Assembly: GCA_963575745.1 (NCBI GenBank)
Contig: CAUYUJ010009569.1
Location: forward strand, 126,001-190,000
Length of the DNA: 64,000 nucleotides
Reading direction: 5' to 3'
Source: Prorocentrum cordatum
Lineage: Eukaryota; Sar; Dinophyceae; Prorocentrales; Prorocentraceae
The notes below the pieces were generated by a model that saw only the letters and a list, made by a program, of their open reading frames with translations, searched no databases and was not told where the DNA came from. Both the position numbers and the translations under genes were made by a program. Positions 1 to 8,478 of the stretch are shown piece after piece. How positions within the stretch are numbered: the first letter of the stretch is position 1; every line of letters begins with the position of its first letter.

Positions 1-684
1 GTGGTGGTCGATGTGTGCCTTGAGCAACGTCTGCTTCACCCAAGTGATTGCGACCTCCTCACTGGAGGACGCTTCCCCGAGACCCCCAATCACGCCCGTG
101 GTCGAAGACGTAGGTGATGGTCCAATGTGGAGCTTCGCGATGGCCTCCCCGACAGCGCTCCTCATCTCCTCCATTTGCTCCTTCGTCACCAACTTCTGGG
201 GGTCAAGATTCTCGGAGATCGACGTGTTGATCATGTTCTGAACAGCGTCCTGGGTGACCATCCTCTCCTGCACATCCTTCACCGTCGCGTCCGTCTCTTT
301 GCAAGTTCGACGGCCTGTTTCGCTGTGTTCTTTGCTTCCTCTACTCCACCTCTTACTGCGTTCATGTCTCTCGTCATCTTCGTCATCATACCCATCATCT
401 TCGTCATCATCGTCTTCATGTCATGGTCAGCAGGTCCGACCTCGGACGGAGTCGTCCCCAGTCCCCTCCACTGCTTGGCTGAAGTCTGGCTGACTCATGG
501 GCGACTTCACCTTGTTGTCGGCGTTGTCGGAATCCATGTGGTCCAGCGGGGAATCGAGGCGAGCGTGTTTGTGCTCTCCCCCAAGAGGCGTCCCCATGTG
601 GTGCTTCTCAGCTTGCATCGCAGAAGCTAGAGAGAAAGGAGAGGGTATGGTAGATGAGATGTGGGAGTGTACAGTCTTGGACAT
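1..684 (-). pseudogene. Broken minus-strand ORF, 5' part only, runs off the window
   Basis: Reading the minus strand from an ATG at 684, an 86-residue ORF (MSKTVHSHISS...) reaches a stop at 427. The sense appears to continue in a second frame (residues such as GPADHDMKTMMTKMMG, then VEEAKNTAKQAVELAKR) and, after another shift near 290, in a third (DATVKDVQERMVTQDAV ... IGGLGEASSSEEVAITWV) that leaves the window at base 1. The first half is Met/Lys-rich and looks helical or coiled-coil. The IGGLGEASS...TWV stretch resembles the beginning of a segment I associate with dinoflagellate retroelement or RNA-binding ORFs, but I cannot name the family. Two frame changes without intron-like gaps suggest a decayed copy. 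Function unknown. Confidence 0.35.
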
Positions 685-1154
685 GGGGAGCGAGAATGCT
701 AGCTTGAGCCTTGAGCCTTGGTCCCATGAGGAGATCCACCGAATGCGATACCCACAACCACAATACTCTCAACTGCATGCGGTTTGGGGCCTTTACTAGG
801 ATAATCGAGTTTGAGGGGTGGGGGAAGGAGGGGGAGGGGGAGGAGGGAAGCTAGGTGCGCTCGCGTCATATCTGACGTCCTACCCCTCCCTCCCATCCCT
901 TACCATGGCGTATATCTTCTCTCTATTCGCACAGTCGGATATCGTAGTAGGGCATAGCATCACATGGCATCGCACGGTGTTGAAGATCAACGCGTAGCCT
1001 GACGCCCCAAAGTGGGGGGGTTCTGCGGCCAAAACAATCGAACATTCGGCACCACATGTGTAATCACTTTCGATGGTTGCTTCGGGGGGCCATTTTCTAG
1101 TTTTGGGGTCCTTTTTGAAGGACCAAAAACCATGCCGTGGCATGGCGCTGGAAA
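685..1154. other. Intergenic stretch, no gene seen
   Basis: No coherent ORF or RNA gene is visible. The left part has G-rich runs (about 815-850) and the right part is ordinary unique sequence. Confidence 0.4.
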
Positions 1155-1161
1155 TAATGAC

Positions 1162-1345
1162 GCCAGCGCTGCAGCGGGGGCACGATTCGGAACGAGCGGA
1201 AGCGCGGAAATAAGGCCAGCGCTGCAGCGGGAGCACGATTCTGAATGAGCAGAAGCGCGGAAATGAAACCATCGCTGCAGCGGGAGCACGATTCGGAATG
1301 AGCAGAAGACCGAAAATGAGGCCAGCGCCTCAGCGAGAGCAGCAT
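1162..1345. repeat. 54-bp minisatellite, about 3.5 copies
   Basis: The segment CAGCGCTGCAGCGGGAGCAC recurs with small changes near 1163, 1217 and 1271, and more degenerately near 1324, so the period is 54 bp. Each copy continues with GATTCGGAATGAGCAGAAGCG and an AAATGAGGCC-like tail. The period is a multiple of three, so several frames stay open through the array and give repetitive hypothetical ORFs on both strands. I treat those as artefacts. Confidence 0.75.
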
Positions 1346-1694
1346 TTTGAAAGGAAACGGAAGCGAAAACCCAATTCGCCGACATCTTGTTTGGAAAAAC
1401 AATACGCGAAGGGGGGGAGAACACTCCGAGACATTTTGCCACAGACTCAGGGGAGAGATGAGAGTAGTTCTCATATTGACTAATTGTGGATGGGGGTGGG
1501 GAGAGGGTGTGGGGGGAGGAGGGCGAGGGGGTGGGATGTTGTGTGGGGGGAGGGGGTGGCACCCTCTTGGGCCGTCTGGGGTGCCCTCTGGGGCCGCCTG
1601 AGGTTGTCGAAGTGGCCTCCTGGGCCGTGTCGAATCTACGATTTTGGGCTCAAGGAGGTGAGAGCATTGGGGGGAAAGAAATATTTCACGCCTT
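1346..1694. other. G-rich spacer upstream of the oxidoreductase exon
   Basis: Between 1487 and 1565 the plus strand is a run of GGGG-containing words. ATTTTGGGCTCAAG at 1641-1654 is one base different from the 3' part of the dinoflagellate SL, probably by chance. The stretch probably includes intron sequence preceding the exon at about 1712. Confidence 0.35.
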
Positions 1695-2225
1695 GTGACC
1701 GCAAATGGTCAGCGGGTTACCGAGCACGATAGAGATTGGATCGTTGGATTCTTGCAATCCAAGGTGGGCTTTTCCCATCATGCCATGGGCGGCAAGCAGC
1801 GTATTGCAAGTGATGGTAAGACGGTGCAGCCAAAGGGTTACAGAGAGGCAGCGATGCAGGTCATGTTTACTTCGAATGGCAACCATACAGAGTTCATAGC
1901 TATGATTTCAGAAGTATCGGGCATGGTCTTGAAATTCTTAGGGATACCTGGCCAAGGGTCTGCCGACGGCTTCCCAGGTTTCACCGAGATGAACCACCAG
2001 CCAGGTCGATTCGCGGGGCCTCTCAAGTCCGATTGGCGCATTCCCTGCCCGCTCGACTTCACCATGGAGCAGCGGTGGACGCAGTGCATGAGTGTACAGG
2101 AGACGGTTTGGGGAACGACTAATTTGAAGCGACTGGAGGCGGTAAAGGACAAGCTGGATCCGAGGCATCTGTTTACCGTCCACTTCGGCGTGGGAAACAA
2201 GGATGTTGTCGATGCGGTGATCTGA
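1695..2225 (+). CDS. Terminal exon of a berberine-bridge-type FAD oxidoreductase (partial)
   Basis: The open frame ends at TGA 2223-2225. Its last 40 residues, containing WGTTNLKRLEAVKDKLDP and RHLFTVHFGVGN, match the C-terminal BBE motif of FAD-linked (PCMH-type) oxidoreductases, which usually reads N...RL..VK...DP.N.F. That domain closes over the substrate and the covalently bound flavin. The FAD-binding PCMH half is missing, so this is one exon and not a complete gene. The real 5' edge is probably a splice acceptor such as the AG at about 1710-1711, not a start codon. The substrate cannot be told: carbohydrate, alkaloid and galactonolactone-type oxidases all share this ending. The base composition is less extreme than in the surrounding repeats, as expected for a host gene. 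Confidence 0.6.
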   Translation: MTANGQRVTEHDRDWIVGFLQSKVGFSHHAMGGKQRIASDGKTVQPKGYREAAMQVMFTSNGNHTEFIAMISEVSGMVLKFLGIPGQGSADGFPGFTEMNHQPGRFAGPLKSDWRIPCPLDFTMEQRWTQCMSVQETVWGTTNLKRLEAVKDKLDPRHLFTVHFGVGNKDVVDAVI

Positions 2226-2830
2226 TATGCGAGGCAGGTTGAGCCCCGGCTGGATCCACCCTCTCCATTCCCCTTCTCCTCAATCCCCTTCGCTTCCTTT
2301 CTTCCCTTCGCTTTGTTCTCCCTCTCTCTCTCTCTCCGCGCCCGCATTTTCAGTCCCTCGCCCCCAGACCTCGAACGTCATGATTATTTCAATGTTGAGC
2401 TCTCGACCTTTCGTGCTTGTCGACCGGCTGCTCGCGCAAAAAAAAGTTGAGCTATCGACCTAATCCCCGGGACCAGGTTTTGTGCTCTTGAATGGTCTCT
2501 GGCGACAGCCGTTCTCAAATCTTCCCCCCCCCGACCCCGGATCTTTTTCCCCGAGGGAAGGCTCGACCTTCTTCCGGAAGGTTTTCCAGGAGGAGTTTGC
2601 GGAATTGCAGCGGCGGTCTCATTCCAAGTCACCATATCGACCGCATGAAGTAATTATTCACCCTCCCAGTTTCTGAGTTTCTGTGAAGGTACCACACTTT
2701 CCCGTCTTGAAGGGTTTTGCCCCCCTCCTGCCTGCTCTTCCATTTTCCCTACTCTCAGTATTGGGTCCCAGTAGGACCGCCTGATCTCAATAAGATCACG
2801 TCGCCAATGTCTTCGTGGCTGAGATCCAGC
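2226..2830. other. 3' flank of the oxidoreductase exon, pyrimidine-rich
   Basis: This stretch is rich in CT runs (about 2265-2345) and has no supported ORF. It presumably holds the 3' UTR. TCGACCTT / CTATCGACCTAA-like words recur near 2402, 2450 and 2560. Confidence 0.35.
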
Positions 2831-5630
2831 TTTGCCGCGGGGCGCCCGTGCTGGATCCTTGCGTGACCCGAGGGGAATGCGATCGCCGGCGCTCTCAGCT
2901 GCCGCCGCGCAGGCGCGGTGCGCCAGCAGGGGGCGGGGCTTCGCTTGCTCCGTGCCGGCGAGGGTTCCCTGGCAGTCGGTGAGCACTCAAGCCCTTGCAG
3001 CTGCGCTGTGTCGGCGTTGGCTGCGCGCCGTCGCATCGCTGGCTGCGCGCCGTGGTGGTCGAGCGCGGCTGTGGCCAGTGGTGGCCGTCCACGGGGCATG
3101 CGCTCAGTGCTTGTCGCCTCGTTGGCAAAAGCCTTCCGGTCGCGTTATGTCGGTGTTGGCTTTGCGCTGGCGCAGTTCTGGTTACGCGCTGCACTGGTGG
3201 CGCGCGGTTAGGGTTAGTGGCGGCTGTCAGCGGCGCATGCGTTCGACCCCGCCGCCCCGCAGGTGGCTGCCCTCGGGCGTTTTTGCCGGCGGGTGGCTGC
3301 CCCCAGGGCGCCCGCGTCGGGCGCGCAGGCGAGGTGCGTTCGATTGATGATTGTATGAGGCTCTGGATGTCGGCAAATGTAGAGCGCTCATCTCCGGCAG
3401 TGCCTGCAGGTGGATGCCCGTTTTCGTTTTCTTTCCCTCTCCCCCGCGCGCTGCCGCGGCCGCTGTGGCTTTGCGCTCGCGGTGCAGATGCTGATCCGAT
3501 GGCCTCCTCACCGCGGCGTTCGCGCGCCGCTCTGCAGGCGCGCGCTGGTGAGCGGGCGGGGGCGGCGAGCGAGCGGGGCCGCGCCGGCCGCGCCTGGTCG
3601 TGGCAGGCGTGGCGGATGGGCTCCGCGCGTAGGCCAGGTTTCGCAACGCCCCGTTTTCGATGCAGTCGTCGAGTTTGGTGTGCGGGGCGCGTAGTGTCTG
3701 TCATCGGCTGTCCAGCGAGAACAGCTGCGGCTCTGGGCAGCGTTGGCCACTCGAGGGCGGCCAGGCGCGCGGCGCGAGGTGCACGAGTCTTCGAGCAGCG
3801 CCGAAGACGCCGTCTTTGCGCGGCCCCGCGCCCGGGGGCTGAGCAGGATAGCCCAGGGGAGTGAACGTAGCCGCCGTTCGCATGCTGGGCCGGTTCGCCC
3901 CGCTCAATCATGGGGGGGCGCGCCCCAGTGAGGCGCGGATCTTGCGGGTTAGGTGGAGTCGCTCGACGACCCCGACGAGGGCGCTTCGCGATCTGGGAGG
4001 TCCGGGCTGCGGCGCTCGGATCGTCGTCGAGGCCATCGACGAGGGCGCGGATCCGGCGGCGGGAGATGCGTTGGCAGGCGCGGCGCGTCGCCCCTTTCTC
4101 AGTTCAGTTGCGCGCCTGGAAGACTGCGGCTGGCAGCTGCCTTCCTCCATGGGGGCGGGTGCGTCGCCTGGGCGGTGCGCCTTGCGGCGATCGAGAGATG
4201 GCACGCTCCTCGAATCCGCGGTTGAGCGACGTTGAATTTGTGGATCTTTTCTGTGGCGCGTCGGGCGCTGACGCGAGGGGTCGGCCCTCCGAGACGGGCG
4301 GGCCCCCTCCTTCGTGAGACCATCGTGGAGCCAGCGGCCCAGCCCGGGATGCGCGCAGTCAGGGCGTGGTATTGGCCAGTAGCGGGGGTCGATGCGGTGA
4401 TTTTCTCGCGTGCTTGGTCGGTCGGGGAGATCGCGTCGGCCGCGGCGCCCACGTCGCGTCGCGCTTCATGGGGCGCCGTCGCCTCGGGGGGGCATCCGCG
4501 CAGATGGGCAGAGTGGGTGCTGCCCGTGTCCAAGGCGGACAGCATTCCGTTGGGGAGGCGCGCGCTCTCGCGCGCGCGCGTGCCCATTGCCGTTGTTCGG
4601 CGCGCCCAGCGTGGGCGACGCGCCGGTAGCGGGGGCGCCCGGGGGGCTTCCGCGCAAAGCTGGCCAGCCCAGCCCGAGTGCTTGGACTCTCCTCGTCGAT
4701 GCCCGCGACGAGCCCGCGGCGAAGCAGAGCGCGGTTCGTTTGCGCAGGGGCGTCGCGCGGCAGGCGAGCGGCCATTCGTTGCGCATCGCGAGGCGTCATC
4801 AAGCGCGACTGGCGCTCAGAGGATGGCTCGGGCGGGCCGCCTGCCGGCAGTCATGGAACTGTTCTGGCGCTGGGGCAGCTCGGCGGTCCTCGGGCTAGGG
4901 AAGGGGTGGCGTCGTCGCGGAGAATGCGGAGCAGCTGACTACGGTGCATCAGGCAGACATCGCGGCGCAGCTCGAGAAGAGCTTTAGGCGGAGCGTCGCC
5001 GGCGCGAAAGGGGCCGTCGCGGCCGCGCGTAACGGGGGCGGCCGCCGAGAGGATTTACGAGAAGCTCCTCCCCAGAGGTGCCGGACGCCCGGGAGGTCAC
5101 CGACGGGGTCGTCGTCCTCGTGGACGAGCAGGTCAGCCAATTGCAGCAGGGTATCGGGGGGATCTGGCAGCGCTGTGGTCGAGTGCTGGGCAGAGAGCGT
5201 CGCATAACGTGGTGCCAAGATGAGGTGCTTTGTGGATGGGGCTGGGCGGCAGGCCGTGCAGTGCCAGTTCCAGCGAGTGCGTGGGAAGCGGGCGCTGGGC
5301 GGCGCCGAAAGTGCTTGCGCAGGGCAGGGGGCTTTGCTTGAGCAGGGCCGTGGCGGTGATTCTTGGTGGGTACCGAGTCCAGTGCTGAGGTGGCTGTCGT
5401 TGGCGCGGGGTCCTGCGCCTGTGGCTGTCCAACGGCGCCGCGGCGCCTGTTGTGCGGGTTGGTGCAGCGCCGCCGGTGGTGGAGCACTTCTCGGGTGCGT
5501 TCTGGCCGTGCGTTTCCCATGCCACTGATCAGGGTGTGGGGGCCGAAGGGTCAGCGCTTTGCTGAAGTGAGGTTCTGCGGGGCGGATTGTCGAATTCTCA
5601 TGATTGAAGATTTATCCTCGTTGCTTCGCG
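2831..5630. other. Very GC-rich region without a convincing gene
   Basis: Every frame on both strands is open for long distances because stop codons are rare at this GC content, and the translations are Arg/Ala/Gly-rich and mutually incompatible. The only family-like peptide I find is VEFVDLFCGASGADAR at about 4229-4276, which resembles motif I of C5-cytosine methyltransferases (DLFCGAGG). No PC or ENV motif follows in a usable frame. It could be a badly decayed retroelement, but I cannot assign it. Confidence 0.4.
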
Positions 5631-6466
5631 TATCCCCACTATCCCTGCCCTTCGCCGCCAGACCGTTGTCGCGCGGCCGCAGACCAAAAAGTACCCCCAC
5701 TATCCCATCTAGAAACGATTGCCAGGTGTGTCGGTTAATCAGGGTCGCCTGGAAGCACGCGTTCGCACAGCCGTTTTGGAAGGCCTACCTGCAAGGTCGA
5801 AACTGCTGGTGGCTGTGTGAGCCGTGCTGGATCAAGTCGTTGGAAGGCAGAGGCATCGAGATCCCCCTAATTGAGAACCTGGACCCCACCACCAAAAAGT
5901 CACTACAGCAGCGACCCCAGAAGTACAAGCGCACGCTGGAGGAGGCCCGCTACCGAAAGAAAGCCAATTCTCTTTTTTCCCTGGTGCGGCTCCCCATTGG
6001 GTTCGGGCTCCCTGACCTTACGGATGCCCCCTTCGCTCTGGGCGACTTGGTCATGAACACCCCGCCCGCCCACAGTCCAAGGATGGTTGGTGCCGCCCTC
6101 CCAGCCCGCAATCTGTCCGACGGCGCATTCGGACCTGACTCGCATACTACCAGTACCTATTCCGCCATGCGTGACACCTGCCCCGTGGGATCACCTCTAC
6201 TTGCGCGGTCTATTGACAGCCCCCCGCCCGGCTGCTTCATGTGGCGCCCTGAGAAAGGCGCGCCGCGCAGCAAGGAGACAAGGCTTCCGCCCTGGGACAG
6301 CATGCCTGCGCTCTGGACCCAGCAGGAGTGGAACGCAGGATGGGCCTGTATACGGTGCCTCGTACACATTTGGAACATAGCGCCCGGCACACTCGACCGC
6401 ATCATAGATCGTGACTACTCCAAGGTTTACCCCACCGCTCCCACCAAACGCGCAGCAGCGGCATAA
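5600..6466 (+). CDS. Hypothetical protein inside the direct-repeat-bounded segment
   Basis: The frame is open from an ATG at 5600 to TAA at 6464-6466 (288 residues). It starts inside the left direct repeat, which supplies the N-terminal CQVCRLIRVAWKHA. A second cysteine pair (CWWLCEPCW) about 25 residues later suggests a small zinc-binding treble clef: C-x2-C, then C-x3-C-x2-C. A basic helical stretch (PQKYKRTLEEARYRKK) follows, then a Pro-rich region and a C-terminal segment with WDSMPALWTQQEWNAGW. I do not recognise the family. The composition is less skewed than in neighbouring spurious ORFs, so I think it is or was coding, perhaps a Gag-like protein of a non-autonomous element. The next ORF is in the same frame directly after the stop. 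Confidence 0.45.
   Translation: MIEDLSSLLRVSPLSLPFAARPLSRGRRPKSTPTIPSRNDCQVCRLIRVAWKHAFAQPFWKAYLQGRNCWWLCEPCWIKSLEGRGIEIPLIENLDPTTKKSLQQRPQKYKRTLEEARYRKKANSLFSLVRLPIGFGLPDLTDAPFALGDLVMNTPPAHSPRMVGAALPARNLSDGAFGPDSHTTSTYSAMRDTCPVGSPLLARSIDSPPPGCFMWRPEKGAPRSKETRLPPWDSMPALWTQQEWNAGWACIRCLVHIWNIAPGTLDRIIDRDYSKVYPTAPTKRAAAA
5631..5780. repeat. Left copy of a 150-bp direct repeat
   Basis: The segment starting TATCCCCACTATCCCTGCCC and ending near GCACAGCCGTTTTGG reappears at 10947-11096 in the same orientation with only a few differences visible. The repeats bracket about 5.5 kb. Both copies are open in the same frame and encode the same peptide (containing RPLSRGRRPK and RLIRVAWKHA). Tandem sub-repeats of about 67 bp precede the right copy. 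Confidence 0.75.
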
Positions 6467-7024
6467 TTGCAGGAGGACAGCTACGACATCAGCAAACACC
6501 TCCCCTCGACAGGCGCCGATGCAGCCGCTCAGGACGCATGCTCAAGGCAACCAGCCCGAAGGGGCGAGCCCACCCCCAACGACGGTGAGTTCGGCCGGGC
6601 GACGGGGGAAGGCAGTGCGCCCGTCAAGGTCGGTCGCGACAGCAACTCCGTGTTCCCCGACGTGGGCCCCCCGCAGTGCCCAGTCTTACCAACTCAATCC
6701 ACACTCAGGCTCGACGGGGTGGAAGCGGATGGCCCCGTGCACTCCCTGGTGAAGTACCTGCTGGAATGGAATCGCACCATCTATAAGCTGCGGGAAGACT
6801 TCGTGCTGCAGTGCGGTGACGATATCCCAGGGGGCAGGACAGATGAGGGTTCGTGGCCCACAGCAAGGCTGCTCCCATTCCTGGGAATGATCTATGGAGA
6901 GTCTATCCCAGACGACTGCTACCCCCCCCAACATCCCCTGGGACGGCCAACGGGCCGCAGTGGCCAGAGTGGCATACTACTTTGTGAGGTCCAACGGGAA
7001 GTACCAAGGCCAATGGGGGAATAA
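6467..7024 (+). CDS. Hypothetical continuation ORF, same frame after the TAA
   Basis: Immediately after the TAA at 6464-6466 the same frame stays open for 185 codons. It has no ATG at its beginning, so it is either read through or the stop is a mutation. The segment is polar at first (SYDISKHLPSTGADAA), then has an ordinary globular-looking part (VHSLVKYLLEWNRTIYKLREDFVLQCGDD). No family is recognised. The stop and the later frame changes suggest a damaged gene belonging with the preceding ORF. Confidence 0.35.
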   Translation: MQEDSYDISKHLPSTGADAAAQDACSRQPARRGEPTPNDGEFGRATGEGSAPVKVGRDSNSVFPDVGPPQCPVLPTQSTLRLDGVEADGPVHSLVKYLLEWNRTIYKLREDFVLQCGDDIPGGRTDEGSWPTARLLPFLGMIYGESIPDDCYPPQHPLGRPTGRSGQSGILLCEVQREVPRPMGE

Positions 7025-7299
7025 CGCAGCCAATCTGGCAGAGCAGAAAGGCAAATGTCCCTTCCGTCAGCGGACTGGTACACTACTCGCCTTCCCAATG
7101 AAGATTGACCAGGGAGCCCTGGCCCTGGGTGCCGCCGCTGTCCTCACCAAGCGAGACCCGCGCGAGGCTGGAATAGTCGCGTCAGGGGAAGGTGACTCGC
7201 CAACAGCAACTTGGCTGGACAGAGCGACTGGTGCCGAGGACCCCCCAACAGCGAGCAGTGGTGTTCTGACGCGACAGGGCATCTCTGCCCGCGCCGCCA

Positions 7300-8478
7300 G
7301 TGCCCCCCCTCCCCCCCGCCAACGACTCAGCCGCGGGATGCGGCCCTCATGCAGAGGGGGGGGGGGGGGGGGGCGACAGGCCAGGCGTGCAAGGTCGAGG
7401 TCGAACCCGACGGAATCGACTGGGGAGGAGAATCGGGCAAGAAAGTGAAACCGACGTCGCCAAGGGCCCGAGCCCAGAGCTCACCCCGACGCCGGTGGCC
7501 GATGACGAGGAAGGAGGCCCCTTCAAACTCTTCCCTCAGACTCCCGTCAGGCCCGACGCCTGGTCCCCATGCGACCATGTCGTCGCCAGGAACGCCCTTC
7601 GTATAATTAAAAGAGCAGAAGACAGCCCACGGAGAGCGGCCAGCGCAACGTGGAGCATCAATGACGCCAGGGGCGACCGTTCCTTGAACCGCGGGGGCAG
7701 CGACATGGGCCGCCAGCGACCTGCGTGGGGCGACGGCGAGGTCGAGGGCGGTCGCGCCTCCAAATCGCCGGGGGGCGAACCAGAGCGGGTGCGCATATCC
7801 GAGCCGCCCTGGAAGGATGTAAGGGACACACGCCCCCCACTATGCAGCCCGGGTGGCCCCGTGGGGGGTCGCCCCATGTACGTGTGCACCGTGGCCGAGG
7901 CCGACGTCGCTAAGGACGAGCCCGTGCAGGAGAATATAGTACGCCTTCAAAAGACACTGGGAGGAGCGTTCAACGGAGTTTGGGCCGCCAGGGTGAAGAA
8001 GGCGGCCATGAAGCAAGGTATCAGCGGCAGCGAGAAGCACGACCCCAAACGCAATGCGATCCAGTTGTGCGACGAGTTCATGAAGGCGTGGGGTAACGCA
8101 GGGCACGACGCCTACAAAATGGACAGGGACCAAAGGCTAGGCGTCCAGTGGCCGACGATTATGGACAAGCACGCTAAGCTCCTCCAGCGCGAACCTAAGA
8201 CCCTGACTCAGCGCGGGCCAGCCACCGGCAGTGCACCCGCACCCTGGACAACAGAAGGCAAGGCAGCCGCGCCGGCACCCGTGCGTGAGCGGTGGGCAGG
8301 CGCCATCGGCTCCGCCACCCCCTCTCGTTGGCACGAATGGCAGGAGTGGGGATCCTGGAGCCGCCAGAGTGCACCCTGGGCTGGATCAGACTGGAAAGGG
8401 GAAGGCAAGCGCTACTCCCCCAGATGTGTCGACCCATCTACAGACAAGCGTGCGCGATGGTGGGGCAGGAGGGAATAG
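7300..8478 (+). CDS. Hypothetical Pro/Gly/Arg-rich protein
   Basis: 392 codons are open to TAG at 8476-8478. The first half is disordered and charged and crosses a G17-type run at about 7357-7373, so its frame is uncertain there. The second half is more protein-like: an amphipathic segment (ENIVRLQKTLGGAFNGVWAARVKKAAMKQG), then NAIQLCDEFMKAWGNAGHD. The C-terminus is rich in Trp and basic residues (HEWQEWGSWSRQSAPW), as in some nucleic-acid-binding tails. I recognise no domain. It lies between the two 150-bp direct repeats and may be another Gag-like product of that segment. Confidence 0.35.
   Translation: MPPLPPANDSAAGCGPHAEGGGGGGDRPGVQGRGRTRRNRLGRRIGQESETDVAKGPSPELTPTPVADDEEGGPFKLFPQTPVRPDAWSPCDHVVARNALRIIKRAEDSPRRAASATWSINDARGDRSLNRGGSDMGRQRPAWGDGEVEGGRASKSPGGEPERVRISEPPWKDVRDTRPPLCSPGGPVGGRPMYVCTVAEADVAKDEPVQENIVRLQKTLGGAFNGVWAARVKKAAMKQGISGSEKHDPKRNAIQLCDEFMKAWGNAGHDAYKMDRDQRLGVQWPTIMDKHAKLLQREPKTLTQRGPATGSAPAPWTTEGKAAAPAPVRERWAGAIGSATPSRWHEWQEWGSWSRQSAPWAGSDWKGEGKRYSPRCVDPSTDKRARWWGRRE

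Noticed and set aside
1641-1654. ATTTTGGGCTCAAG as an SL relic
   Set aside because: It has an extra G and lacks the 5' half of the SL; chance is as likely.
2832-5520. Many overlapping ORFs of 100-340 codons in the GC-rich region
   Set aside because: Stop codons are rare at this composition; the translations are Arg/Ala/Gly-rich, conflict between strands and show no family motif.
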